Shown here piece by piece: positions 27,840-37,505 of a stretch of 64,000 nt of DNA. Origin of the DNA: Rathayibacter sp. VKM Ac-2856 (GTDB lineage Bacteria; Actinomycetota; Actinomycetes; Actinomycetales; Microbacteriaceae). The position numbers and the translations under genes were made by a program. Under the pieces are notes generated by a model that had not been told where the DNA came from, made no database searches, and was given only the letters and a program-made list of their open reading frames with translations. The stretch's first letter is position 1. Every line of letters starts with the position of its first letter. The stretch is from the NCBI RefSeq assembly GCF_013205055.1, contig NZ_JABMLF010000005.1, positions 350,407 to 414,406 on the forward strand, in the 5' to 3' direction.

Positions 27840-28280
27840 TCACGGCGGCGGTCCGGCGCGCGATCGGGCGGGCAGCGCGAGCGGCCCCGCGGCCACGACG
27901 ACCTCGACGGTCGCGACTCCTTCTTCTAGAGCGCACTGCGCGAGACCCGCGCTCATCGTGCGTGCCACCCGCTCCGCCTCCCCGCACGGGTCGCCCGGCA
28001 GGAGACCCGAGGCGACGTCCGCCGCGGCGAGCGCCGCCGCATCCGCCGCCGCGACCGCGCGCTGGTGACCGACGACGCCGCCGCACCCGGCGAGCACCGC
28101 CGCCGTGACCAGGATCGTCCCCGCGACGATCCCGACCGCGACGACCGCCGCCGAGCCCTCCTCGCCTGCGCGATCGCCCACTCCTGCGCGGTCACCCTTC
28201 CCCACGCGGACGCCCTTCCCCACGCGGTCGCCCTTCCCCGCGCGATCCCCGGAGCAGTGCGGCTCCGCCCCGGGACTCAC
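27840..28280 (-). CDS. Rv3654c-like TadE/TadG-like protein
   Basis: 146 residues from a GTG at 28280 that overlaps the TadE stop (GTGA). The core is GSAAVVAVGIVAGTILVTAAVLAGCGGVVGHQRAVAAADAAALAAADV split by a transmembrane helix, the pattern of Rv3654c-type pseudopilin-like proteins. Before it lies a basic tandem repeat (DRAGKGDRVGKGVRVGKG) encoded by 18-bp DNA repeats at about 28190-28250. Last gene of the Tad operon. The short repeat could also be an artefact of choosing a start too far upstream. Confidence 0.68.
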   Translation of the reverse strand: MSPGAEPHCSGDRAGKGDRVGKGVRVGKGDRAGVGDRAGEEGSAAVVAVGIVAGTILVTAAVLAGCGGVVGHQRAVAAADAAALAAADVASGLLPGDPCGEAERVARTMSAGLAQCALEEGVATVEVVVAAGPLALPARSRAGPPP

Positions 28281-28669
28281 CGCCCTCCGCCGAGCGCGCA
28301 CGACCGGATCGAGACCGGCAGCGCCAGCGCGGGCAGCGGCCGGAGCTGCGCCGCGACCTGCACGCAGACCAGCCCGCCCTCCGCCGAGGTCGCGACACCC
28401 GCCCCCGCGTCGGCCCGCGCGATCGGACCCCCGGGATCGTCCCCCCGCGCCAGCGATCGCGCTCCGTCGGCCGCCGCGTCGACGAGCCGGACGTACTGCG
28501 CCGAGGCCGCCACCGACCCGAGGCAGAGCGCCAGCACGACCACCACCGCCGGCAGGACCACCGCCAGCTCGGCGGTCGCGGAGCCCTCCTCTCCGCGGGG
28601 CGCGGCACCGCCGTCCAGCTCCCGCTCCCCCGGTCCCGACGCCCGCGGGCCGACCGCCGCGCACCGCAC
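28277..28669 (-). CDS. tadE: TadE-family pilus assembly protein
   Basis: 130 residues from the GTG at 28669. EEGSATAELAVVLPAVVVVLALCLG is the prepilin-like segment (processing expected near the GSATAE motif), followed by a single membrane helix and AAADGARSLARG. TadE proteins are minor pseudopilins of type IVc pili. Two cysteines in the C-terminal half (VCVQ, SCAL) may form a disulfide. The start lies 3 nt after the DUF4244 stop. Confidence 0.8.
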   Translation of the reverse strand: MRCAAVGPRASGPGERELDGGAAPRGEEGSATAELAVVLPAVVVVLALCLGSVAASAQYVRLVDAAADGARSLARGDDPGGPIARADAGAGVATSAEGGLVCVQVAAQLRPLPALALPVSIRSCALGGGR

Positions 28670-28672
28670 CGC

Positions 28673-28936
28673 TCATCCCCCCGAGGTGAGCGCTCGCGTC
28701 ACCAGCTCGGTGAGGATGCCGCGCACCTCGTCGCCCTTGAGGATCACCACCAGCAGTCCCGCGAATCCGACCGCCGCCATAGTCGCGATCGCGTACTCGG
28801 CCGTCGCCGAGCCCTCCTCGTCGCCGAACCCGCCGAGCGGCCCCTGCTCCCACTCGGGCCTCGGAGCGCCCTCCTGTCGCGCACCGCCCGCGACCGCTCC
28901 GATCGTCCCCGCCCCACTTCTTCGTCTGCCGTCCAT
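28673..28936 (-). CDS. Flp-like pilin (DUF4244)
   Basis: 87 residues. An N-terminal basic leader of about 40 residues precedes DEEGSATAEYAIATMAAVGF, the Flp/TadE-type processing site with Glu at +5, and one hydrophobic helix, then an amphipathic end. DUF4244 proteins occur beside tadA-tadC in Actinobacteria and are the probable major pilin. The leader is longer than in Gram-negative Flp pilins. Confidence 0.82.
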   Translation of the reverse strand: MDGRRRSGAGTIGAVAGGARQEGAPRPEWEQGPLGGFGDEEGSATAEYAIATMAAVGFAGLLVVILKGDEVRGILTELVTRALTSGG

Positions 28937-29077
28937 CCGCTCTCGCTCCGTTCGCCTTCGCTGCCCCCACTCGAGGATCGCCGAGCCGCGGGCCGCCCGG
29001 GACGGAGCCGCAGCGATCAGTGGAGAGAAGAGGAAGGAGCGCCCTGTGGAGGGACGCCGTCGCCCCCGGTGCGGCGC

Positions 29078-30076
29078 TCATCCCTGCGCCGCGAACGTCG
29101 ACAGCAGCACCGAGATCACCATCGGAGCGACGCCCAGCAGGAGGAACGCCGGGAGCACGCACACCCCCAGCGGCAGCAGGAGCGTCACCCCGAGCCGCGC
29201 CGCCCGCTCGCGCGCCTCGGCGGCGGCCCGCACCCGCGCCAGGGCCGCCTCGCTCCTCAGCAGCCGGCCCGCCGGGACGCCCGCCGCGCTCGAGAGCGCC
29301 AGCACCGGCTCCGCGGCCTGCAGCGCGGACGGCCCCGCGTCGAGGCCGCACTCGGCCAGCGCCGCCAGCACCCGCTCGCGTCCGCCGCCGATCGATCCGC
29401 CGCCGGCGAGCGCCACCGCGAGCAGGTCCAGCGCCAGTCCCGGCGCCGGATCGCCGGGGGCGGCTCGCGTGACGAGGCGCCTCGTCCACGCGGCGGCGGC
29501 GAGCATGAGCCCCAGCCCGCTCCCGAGGCAGACGAGCCCCGGAACCGTGCCGACCAGCACGCCGAGCACGTCGAAGCCGAGGAGCGTGCCGAAGCCGAGT
29601 GCCACCAGCGGCAGCACGCCGACCACCCGGCTCGTCGCGAGCGGGCCGGCCAGGGCGACCTCGATGTCCCGACGGGCCCGCCCCAGCTCCCGCATCGACT
29701 CGGCCAGCTCGGCGAGGGCCGCGGCGATCGGCGCTCCCGAGTCCGCGGCGACCCGCCAGCAGGCGGCGAGGGCGGCCCACGCGGTCTCCTCTCCGCGGTC
29801 CTGCCGCCGCCGCGCGGACCGCCGTCGAGACTCCGGCACCCGCCCGCGCGAGGCCGGCACCCCCGCCAGCAGCGCCTCCGTCACGTCCCCGCCGCGTGCG
29901 GCCTCGAGCGCCACCGCGCGCAGCAGCCGGCGACGTCTCGCGGCGCCCGCAGCACCCGAGTCGTCGGACGTCGCGAGATGCCCGAGCGCCGACGCCGGCG
30001 CCACGCCCGCCGCGAGCAGCACGGCCAGCCGGTGCACGACGGCCGCGACCTCGTCGATCCCGCCGTCGCGCCTCAT
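29078..30076 (-). CDS. Type II secretion F family protein, single TadB/TadC-like platform protein
   Basis: 332 residues from the ATG at 30076, overlapping tadA by 4 nt (ATGA). It has two parts: a T2SSF-like region (CWRVAADSGAPIAAALAELAES, with GPLATSRVVGVLPLVALG) and a second helical bundle (ALSSAAGVPAGRLLRSEA and LLLPLGVCVLPAFLLLGV). Normal Tad loci have separate TadB and TadC inner-membrane platform proteins. Here one protein appears to provide both halves, which I infer from the order of segments. Confidence 0.75.
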   Translation of the reverse strand: MRRDGGIDEVAAVVHRLAVLLAAGVAPASALGHLATSDDSGAAGAARRRRLLRAVALEAARGGDVTEALLAGVPASRGRVPESRRRSARRRQDRGEETAWAALAACWRVAADSGAPIAAALAELAESMRELGRARRDIEVALAGPLATSRVVGVLPLVALGFGTLLGFDVLGVLVGTVPGLVCLGSGLGLMLAAAAWTRRLVTRAAPGDPAPGLALDLLAVALAGGGSIGGGRERVLAALAECGLDAGPSALQAAEPVLALSSAAGVPAGRLLRSEAALARVRAAAEARERAARLGVTLLLPLGVCVLPAFLLLGVAPMVISVLLSTFAAQG

Positions 30077-31152
30077 GCCGAGGACCGCCGCGGCAGAGCG
30101 CCCTCCTCGATCCGCAGCCGCCCGGCCTGGTCGAGCCGGAAGCCCCCGGACGCCGCGAGCCGCCGCCGCCCGCCGCGCCGCTCGAGATGCAGCACCAGAT
30201 CGATCGCGCTGACGGTCTGCCGCGCGACCGCCTCCGGCCCCATCCCGGCGAGCGACCCCAGCGCCTCCAGCCTCGCCGGCACGTCGGCGAGCGAGTTGGC
30301 GTGGAGAGTCCCCGCTCCCCCGTCGTGCCCCGTGTTCAGCGCCGAGAGCAGATCGCGCAGCTCGACGCCGCGGCACTCGCCGAGCACGAGCCGATCCGGC
30401 CGCATGCGCAGCGCCTCGCGGACGAGCCGGTCCAGGCCCACGCCGCCGGCGCCCTCGAGATTCGGCTGGCGGGCCTCGAGCGAGACGACGTGCGGGTGCG
30501 CGGGGCGGAGCTCGCCGACGTCCTCGATGACGACGAGGCGCTCGTGCGGCGGAGCGGCGCCCAGCAGAGCGCCGAGGAGCGTGGTCTTGCCCGACCCGCC
30601 GGCACCGGTGACGAGCAGGTTCCACCGCGCCGCGACGGCCCGGCGGAGCAGCGCGAGGCCGGGGTCGTCGAGCATCCCCGCCGTGCGCAGCTCGTCGAGA
30701 GTCCAGGCCTCGGCCCGAGGGACGCGCACCGAGATGAGCGTCCCCGCGGTCGCCACCGGCGGCAGCACCACGTGCACCCGGACACCGTGCTTCAACCGGA
30801 CGTCCACGCACGGACTCGCCTCGTCGACGTGCCGGCCGCCCGCTGCGACGAGGGACACCGCCAACCGCCGGGCGCCTGCTGCGTCCAGCGTCCACGACTG
30901 GACCCGCATCGCGCCGCCCCCGCGATCGAGCCAGAGACCGGAGTCGCCGTTGACGAACAGATCGGTCACCGCCGGGTCCGCTGCGAACGGCGCGAGCAGG
31001 CCGAGCGCTGCGGCCGCGGGGCGGACGGAGGCGGGTGATGCTGCTGCTGCGGGCGCCGTGGTCGTCCGCGCCGCGCCGACTTCCCCGCCGGGCGGGCGCG
31101 GCGCATCGGCGCGATAGGCGGCGGGGACGAGCGGCACGAATCCGGTGGTCAT
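30073..31152 (-). CDS. tadA: Tad pilus assembly ATPase (TadA/CpaF family)
   Basis: 359 residues. The secretion ATPase motifs are Walker [11 protein letters not shown], the Asp box VVIEDVGEL, Walker [14 protein letters not shown] and the His box LHANSL. The N-terminal domain ([19 protein letters not shown]) is typical of CpaF proteins, shorter than in Gram-negative homologues. It energises pilus assembly at the inner membrane. TAGCGT (31159-31164 on the complement) ends 6 nt before the ATG, so the operon is probably started by a leaderless transcript. No TadZ-like gene precedes it. Confidence 0.9.
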   Translation of the reverse strand: MTTGFVPLVPAAYRADAPRPPGGEVGAARTTTAPAAAASPASVRPAAAALGLLAPFAADPAVTDLFVNGDSGLWLDRGGGAMRVQSWTLDAAGARRLAVSLVAAGGRHVDEASPCVDVRLKHGVRVHVVLPPVATAGTLISVRVPRAEAWTLDELRTAGMLDDPGLALLRRAVAARWNLLVTGAGGSGKTTLLGALLGAAPPHERLVVIEDVGELRPAHPHVVSLEARQPNLEGAGGVGLDRLVREALRMRPDRLVLGECRGVELRDLLSALNTGHDGGAGTLHANSLADVPARLEALGSLAGMGPEAVARQTVSAIDLVLHLERRGGRRRLAASGGFRLDQAGRLRIEEGALPRRSSA

Positions 31153-31303
31153 CCGGGAACGCTAGGCGCGCCGCCCTCCGCGCGGGGCGGAGCTACCCGC
31201 CCCCGTGGACGACCGAGCGGAAGACTCACCTGGGGAGGAGCCTCGATGCCTCGGCACGCCGCACCCGTTCCGGCACGCGGAACGCGCCCGGCACGCGGCC
31301 CCG

Positions 31304-31403
31304 CATGCTGGTCGAGCAGCCGCCTCCGGCGGTACGTCGAGACCCACCCGCCTGCACACGTGGGTCTCGATACGCCCGCTCCGCGGCCTACTCGACCAGC
31401 ATG
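31304..31403. repeat. REP-like inverted pair
   Basis: A forward copy (31304-31343) and an inverted copy (31363-31403) of the palindromic element surround a 20-nt spacer with a CCCACC...GGTGGG-like boundary. The hairpins are GCCGCCTCCGGCGG and GCCCGCTCCGCGGCC variants. Confidence 0.82.
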
Positions 31404-31447
31404 GATCGCGCGAGCGGACCCGCAGCGGGCGCTGCGCCCCTCGCAGG

Positions 31448-31576
31448 GCCCCACACGCGTCCAGTCGCAGCCCTGGCTCCCCGTGAACCGACCCGTACCG
31501 GGCCCTGCGGTCTTCACAGAGCCCCGCACGCGTCCAGTCGTGGACCCCACCTCACGCGAATGGACGCGAACGGGGC
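31448..31576. repeat. 20-bp element, two direct copies and one inverted
   Basis: GCCCCRCACGCGTCCAGTCG occurs at 31448-31467 and 31521-31540. A diverged inverted copy is at 31557-31576 (17 of 20 positions), so the last two can form a hairpin with a 16-nt loop. It lies in the gene-free divergent region between tadA and acs. Confidence 0.65.
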
Positions 31577-31599
31577 TCGCTCCCTGCGGAACACGGACG

Positions 31600-31784
31600 A
31601 TTCGACGAGCCGGAGATGGTTGACGAGCCGGAGGTGGAGCGGGCAGAAGTCCGGCACGTGGAACCCGCCTCGGCTCGCGGAATCGGGCCGATTCGACGAG
31701 CCGGAGACGGAATCACGAGCCGGAGGTGCAGCGGGCAGGACTCCGGCACGTGGAATGCACCTCGGCTCGCGGGATGCGGCGGAA
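31600..31784. repeat. Two tandem 91-bp units related to the 52.8-kb array
   Basis: ATTCGACGAGCCGGAG starts at 31600 and again at 31691, a 91-bp period. Each unit has a second CACGAGCCGGAGGTG-like block, a spacer, then CCGGCACGTGGAA and CCTCGGCTCGCGG. The block order and inverted symmetry match the 92-bp units at 52.8-53.6 kb. Confidence 0.75.
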
Positions 31785-31787
31785 ACG

Positions 31788-31860
31788 GCGTGCCGGACGC
31801 GGTTCCGCGTGCCGGACGCGGTTCCGCGTGCCGGACGCGGTTCCACGTGCCGGACGTGCC
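31788..31860. repeat. 19-bp tandem repeat, three copies and a partial fourth
   Basis: GCGTGCCGGACGCGGTTCC starts at 31788, 31807 and 31826; a variant follows at 31845. Its reverse complement resembles the CGGCACGC-GGAACC arm of the 92-bp family, so it may be a local expansion of that arm. Confidence 0.8.
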
Positions 31861-31929
31861 CGCACGCGGCGGCGGCGGGCCGAGCCCCGGCCCGCGGATC
31901 CTCGCGGGGAGCGGAGCGCTGCGACCGGC

Positions 31930-32038
31930 GGAGGGAAGAGAAGGGGGCGGCACCCATTGGGGGGAACAGGTGCCGCCTCGGCGGCGCGGGATTGGGGGGA
32001 ATCACACGCGCCGCTGAGCCGAAGTTCATTCGGCCGTA
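31930..32038 (-). ncRNA. 6C RNA (actinobacterial small RNA with two C-rich loops)
   Basis: On the minus strand two consecutive hairpins carry loops with exactly six cytosines (UUCCCCCCAAU in both). The upstream hairpin pairs 32007-32014 with 31981-31988 (8 bp) and the downstream one pairs 31969-31977 with 31946-31954 (9 bp). This is the defining architecture of the 6C RNA family, known as B11 in mycobacteria. A smaller hairpin (CCGAA...TTCGG) lies near the 5' end. The second stem is followed by CCCTTCTCTT, which could serve as the terminator. Its function here is inferred from mycobacteria, where this RNA affects growth genes by C-rich loop pairing. Confidence 0.87.
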
Positions 32039-32042
32039 TGCA

Positions 32043-32071
32043 ACGTTAGGGCACGGAGGCCGTTTCGCCAA
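32043..32071 (-). promoter_or_regulatory. Promoter of the 6C RNA
   Basis: On the minus strand TTGGCG (32066-32071) and TAACGT (32043-32048) are separated by exactly 17 bp, among the best sigma-70-like matches in the window. Transcription would begin around 32036, just before the 6C hairpins. Confidence 0.75.
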
Positions 32072-32225
32072 GTCGAATCCGGGATCTGAGCCGACTCTTC
32101 CTGAAACCCCGCCGGACGGTCAGCTTCGCGACTCCCCCTCCCGACCGCGGAGGCTCCCGCTACGGTGGTGCGGAACCGACCACGCCCGCCGGCGCACGTC
32201 GCACTCGCGAAGGAGCGAATCGCAG

Positions 32226-34229
<2,004 letters not shown>

Positions 34230-34262
34230 GCCGACGACCGAGCCGGCAGCAGCCGCCCGAAG

Positions 34263-34309
34263 CGCCGAAGGGCGCCGCCTCCCCGCGGGGAGAGCGGCGC
34301 CCTTCGGCG
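34263..34309. terminator. Bidirectional terminator between acs and ridA
   Basis: Perfect 16-bp stem: CGCCGAAGGGCGCCGC pairs with GCGGCGCCCTTCGGCG, around an inner TCCCCGCGGGGA palindrome. It separates convergent genes. Confidence 0.9.
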
Positions 34310-34322
34310 TGCAGGGCGCGGA

Positions 34323-34778
34323 TCAGGCGAAGGCGACGATCAGCTCGACCTCGACCGGCGCGCCGAGCGGCAGCTCCGCCACGCCGACGGCCGAGCGCGC
34401 GTGGCGCCCGGCCTCGCCGAAGATCTCGCCGAGCACCTCGGACGCGCCGTTGATGACGCCCGGCTGGCCGGTGAAGCCCGAGGCCGAGGCGACGAAGCCG
34501 GTCACCTTGACGATGCGGGTGACGCGGTCGAGCGAGCCGATCACGTCGGCGATCGCGGCGAGCGCGTTCAGCGCGCACACGCGGGCGAGGTCCTTCGCGA
34601 CCTCGGGCTCGACCTCGGCGCCGACCTTGCCGGTCGCCGGCAGGGCGCCGTCGACGAACGGGATCTGCCCCGCCGTGAAGACCAGGTGGCCCTCGACGAC
34701 GGCCGGCACGTAGGCGCCGGCCGGGGTCGCGACCGCGGGCAGCTCGATGCCGAGCTCGGCCAGGCGCTCGGCGATCAC
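34323..34778 (-). CDS. RidA family protein (YjgF/YER057c)
   Basis: 151 residues from the GTG at 34778, overlapping the DUF4177 stop by 4 nt. Features are VFTAGQIPF, then LNALAAIADVIGSLDRV, VKVTGFVASASGF and the terminal RSAVGVAELPLGAPVEVELIVAF split by the conserved Arg. It belongs to the longer (about 150 residue) RidA subgroup. Classical RidA proteins hydrolyse reactive enamine and imine intermediates; for this subgroup the activity is not established. Confidence 0.86.
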   Translation of the reverse strand: MIAERLAELGIELPAVATPAGAYVPAVVEGHLVFTAGQIPFVDGALPATGKVGAEVEPEVAKDLARVCALNALAAIADVIGSLDRVTRIVKVTGFVASASGFTGQPGVINGASEVLGEIFGEAGRHARSAVGVAELPLGAPVEVELIVAFA

Positions 34779-34945
34779 GCGCCGGCCTCGGCGACCGGGC
34801 GCTTGAGGTACGCGACGAGCCCGCCCTCGGGGCCGGTGACGATCTGCACGAGCTCCCAGCCCTCGGAGCCCCAGGTGTTCAGAATCGCGGTGGTGTTGTG
34901 GATCATCAGCGGCGTCGTGATGTATTCCCAGCGGGGGACGGACAT
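34775..34945 (-). CDS. DUF4177-like microprotein
   Basis: 56 residues from the ATG at 34945 with GAGGAG 5 nt before it. It reads MSVPRWEYITTPLM, then WGSEGWELVQIV and GGLVAYLKRP, the pattern of DUF4177 (Trp/Glu-rich, one small beta-sheet domain). Function unknown. The stop overlaps the ridA start (GTGA), so the two are translated together and are probably functionally linked. Confidence 0.8.
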   Translation of the reverse strand: MSVPRWEYITTPLMIHNTTAILNTWGSEGWELVQIVTGPEGGLVAYLKRPVAEAGA

Positions 34946-35058
34946 GGCTCTCCTCGTGAGGCAGGGGTGCGGGATGCCGGGCGATCCGCACCCGGAGGAG
35001 GAGGCGCCGGCGGGTCGAGCGCCGCGTCCTCGTCGGATGCGGCGGTTACGCTGATTCT

Positions 35059-37425
35059 ATGTCGGGGGCAGTCGGGAACAGGGTCGTCACGTCCATCGGC
35101 GCCGCGGTCGGAGGACTGATCGGGATCGTCGCCATGAGCGTCATCGCCGGAGTCCTCGTCGCGGCGTCGGTCACTCCGGCGATCGCGCTCGGCGGCATGG
35201 CGGCGAACAACACGGTCACGATGTTCGACAACCTCCCCGAGTACCTCGAGATCGGCACGCTCGCCGAGAAGAGCGACGTCTACGCGAAGGGCGCGAACGG
35301 CGAGGACGTCCTCCTCGCCTCGTTCTACGCCCAGAACCGCGTGGAGGTCGGCTGGGACGACATCTCGCCCTTCGTGAAGGACGCGGTCGTCGCCTCGGAG
35401 GACCCGCGCTTCTACGAGCACGGCGGCATCGACCTGCTCGGCACGATCCGGGCCGCCGCCACGGTCGCCTCGGGCGGCAACGTGCAGGGCGGCTCGTCGA
35501 TCACCCAGCAGTACGTCAAGAACGTGCTGGTGCAGAAGGCCGAGGCGCTCACGGACCCGATCGAGCGCGACGCCGCGTACCGCGAGGCCACCGAGACCAC
35601 CGCCGAGCGCAAGGTCGCCGAGATGCGGCTCTCGATCGGGCTCGAGAAGGAGTACCCGAAGAACGACATCCTGCTCGGCTACCTCAACATCGCGCTCTTC
35701 GGCGGCACGGTCTACGGGATCGAGGCGGCGGCCCGCTACTACTTCGGCACCAGCGCGAAGGACCTCACCCTCGCCCAGTCGGCCGCGCTCGTCGCGATCG
35801 TCAACAACCCGGAGAAGTTCCGCTTCGACCGGCCCGGCGATCCGGCCAACCTCGCGGCCGAGGGCTATCCCGAGACGCTCAACCGCCGCAACTACATCCT
35901 GACCCGGATGGGCGTCGAATCGAAGGTGACCCCCGAGCAGATCGCCGAGGCGTCCGCGACGCCGGTCTCCCCCGTCATCACCGAGCCGAGCACCGGCTGC
36001 CAGACCGCCGGCATCGCCGCCTACTTCTGCGACTACGTCACCTGGGTCATCAAGAACGACGACGCCTTCGGCGCAAGCCAGGACGAGCGCGACGCGACCT
36101 TCAAGCGCGGCGGCTACACGATCTACACGACCCTCGACTCCGATCTGCAGGAGGCGGCGGTCGCCGCCACCGAGGACTGGGTGCCGAAGTCGATGGCGCG
36201 GGTGAACATCGGCAGCGCCAGCGTCTCCGTGGAGGTCGGCACCGGCCGCATCCTCGCGATGACGCAGAACAAGGACTACTCGAACGACCCCGACGTCACC
36301 GGCGCGAACTACACCAGCGTCAACTACAGCACCGACTTCGGCTACGGCGGCTCCAGCGGCTTCCAGGTCGGCTCGACCTACAAGGTCTTCACCCTCGCCG
36401 AATGGCTGCAGGAGGGCCGGGCGCTGAACGAGACCGTCGACGGCACCCGTCGCGCGTACACGACCTTCCGCGACAGCTGCGAGCCCGACGGCACCTACTA
36501 CGGCGACAGCTGGGACCCGAAGAACGACGAGGGCGGCAACGGCGGCGTCTACTCTGCGCTCGACGCGACCAAGGGCTCGATCAACACCGGCTTCGCCGCG
36601 ATGGCGCAGCAGCTCGATCTCTGCGGCATCCGCAACACCGCGCTCGCGATGGGCGTGCACCGGGCCGACGGCACCGAGCTGCAGAAGCTCGCGCCGACGA
36701 TCCTCGGCACCAACGAGATCGCCCCGCTGACCATGGCGACCGCCTTCGCCGGCTTCGCCAACAAGGGCACCGTGTGCACCCCGATCGCGATCGACCGGAT
36801 CGTCGACCGCAGCGGTGCCGACGTCGCCCCGCCCGCGAGCGCCTGCACCCAGGGCATGTCGGAGGAGGTCGCCGCGACCGCCGACTTCGCGCTGCAGCAG
36901 GTGATGACGGGCGGCACCGGCCGCGCCTCCGCGACCGGCACCGGCGTCCCGCACATCGGCAAGACCGGCACGACCGACAACGCGGTGCACACCTGGATGG
37001 TCGGCGCCAGCACCGAGGTGGCCACGGCCACCTGGGTCGGCAACGTCAGCGGCTTCACCTCGATGCGCGGCTTCAGCCTCAACCGGGTCAACGCCGGCCA
37101 GGTGCGCCACCAGATCTGGCCGCGGATCATGCGCGTCGCCGATCAGAAGTACGGCGGATCCGCCTTCCCCTCGCCCCAGCAGTCGCTCGTGGACGCACCC
37201 GAGCAGGCGGTGCCCGAGGTGACCGGGCAGAACCCGGCCGCCGCCACGGCGCGCCTGCGCGAGGCCGGCTTCACGGTCTCGGTCGACCCGAACCGCGTGC
37301 CGTCCGACCGGCCGGCCGGCTCGGTCGCCCAGACCAACCCGCCCGCCGGCTCCCGGCTCGCGCGCGGCGCCGCGATCTCCGTGCAGATCAGCGCGGGTCC
37401 GTCCACCCCGACGCCCGGCGGCTGA
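35059..37425 (+). CDS. Bifunctional class A penicillin-binding protein with PASTA domain
   Basis: 788 residues. A short cytosolic end and one membrane anchor are followed by the GT51 transglycosylase (ASEDPRFYEHGGID with catalytic Glu; SSITQQYVKN). The transpeptidase has STYK, SIN (SINTGF) and KTG (GKTGTTD). A single PASTA domain is near the C-terminus (PEVTGQNPAAATARLREAGF). It polymerises and cross-links peptidoglycan. TACGCT (35047-35052) ends 6 nt before the ATG, consistent with leaderless expression. Confidence 0.94.
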   Translation: MSGAVGNRVVTSIGAAVGGLIGIVAMSVIAGVLVAASVTPAIALGGMAANNTVTMFDNLPEYLEIGTLAEKSDVYAKGANGEDVLLASFYAQNRVEVGWDDISPFVKDAVVASEDPRFYEHGGIDLLGTIRAAATVASGGNVQGGSSITQQYVKNVLVQKAEALTDPIERDAAYREATETTAERKVAEMRLSIGLEKEYPKNDILLGYLNIALFGGTVYGIEAAARYYFGTSAKDLTLAQSAALVAIVNNPEKFRFDRPGDPANLAAEGYPETLNRRNYILTRMGVESKVTPEQIAEASATPVSPVITEPSTGCQTAGIAAYFCDYVTWVIKNDDAFGASQDERDATFKRGGYTIYTTLDSDLQEAAVAATEDWVPKSMARVNIGSASVSVEVGTGRILAMTQNKDYSNDPDVTGANYTSVNYSTDFGYGGSSGFQVGSTYKVFTLAEWLQEGRALNETVDGTRRAYTTFRDSCEPDGTYYGDSWDPKNDEGGNGGVYSALDATKGSINTGFAAMAQQLDLCGIRNTALAMGVHRADGTELQKLAPTILGTNEIAPLTMATAFAGFANKGTVCTPIAIDRIVDRSGADVAPPASACTQGMSEEVAATADFALQQVMTGGTGRASATGTGVPHIGKTGTTDNAVHTWMVGASTEVATATWVGNVSGFTSMRGFSLNRVNAGQVRHQIWPRIMRVADQKYGGSAFPSPQQSLVDAPEQAVPEVTGQNPAAATARLREAGFTVSVDPNRVPSDRPAGSVAQTNPPAGSRLARGAAISVQISAGPSTPTPGG

Positions 37426-37434
37426 CGCCGGGCG
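37412..37434 (+). terminator. Possible terminator overlapping the PBP stop codon
   Basis: 9-bp stem CGCCCGGCG/CGCCGGGCG with the loop containing the TGA. There is no T-run, so its activity is uncertain. Confidence 0.4.
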
Positions 37435-37505
37435 GTCCCCCGGCCCGCGTCCGGCAGACTGTACGCGGCCGCTCCCGCGGCCCCGCCCCGACGAGAGAAG
37501 GATCC

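Noticed and set aside
31514..32071. 185-codon minus-strand frame between tadA and acs
   Set aside because: It is built from the 91-bp and 19-bp repeats and crosses the 6C RNA and its promoter. No family features are seen.
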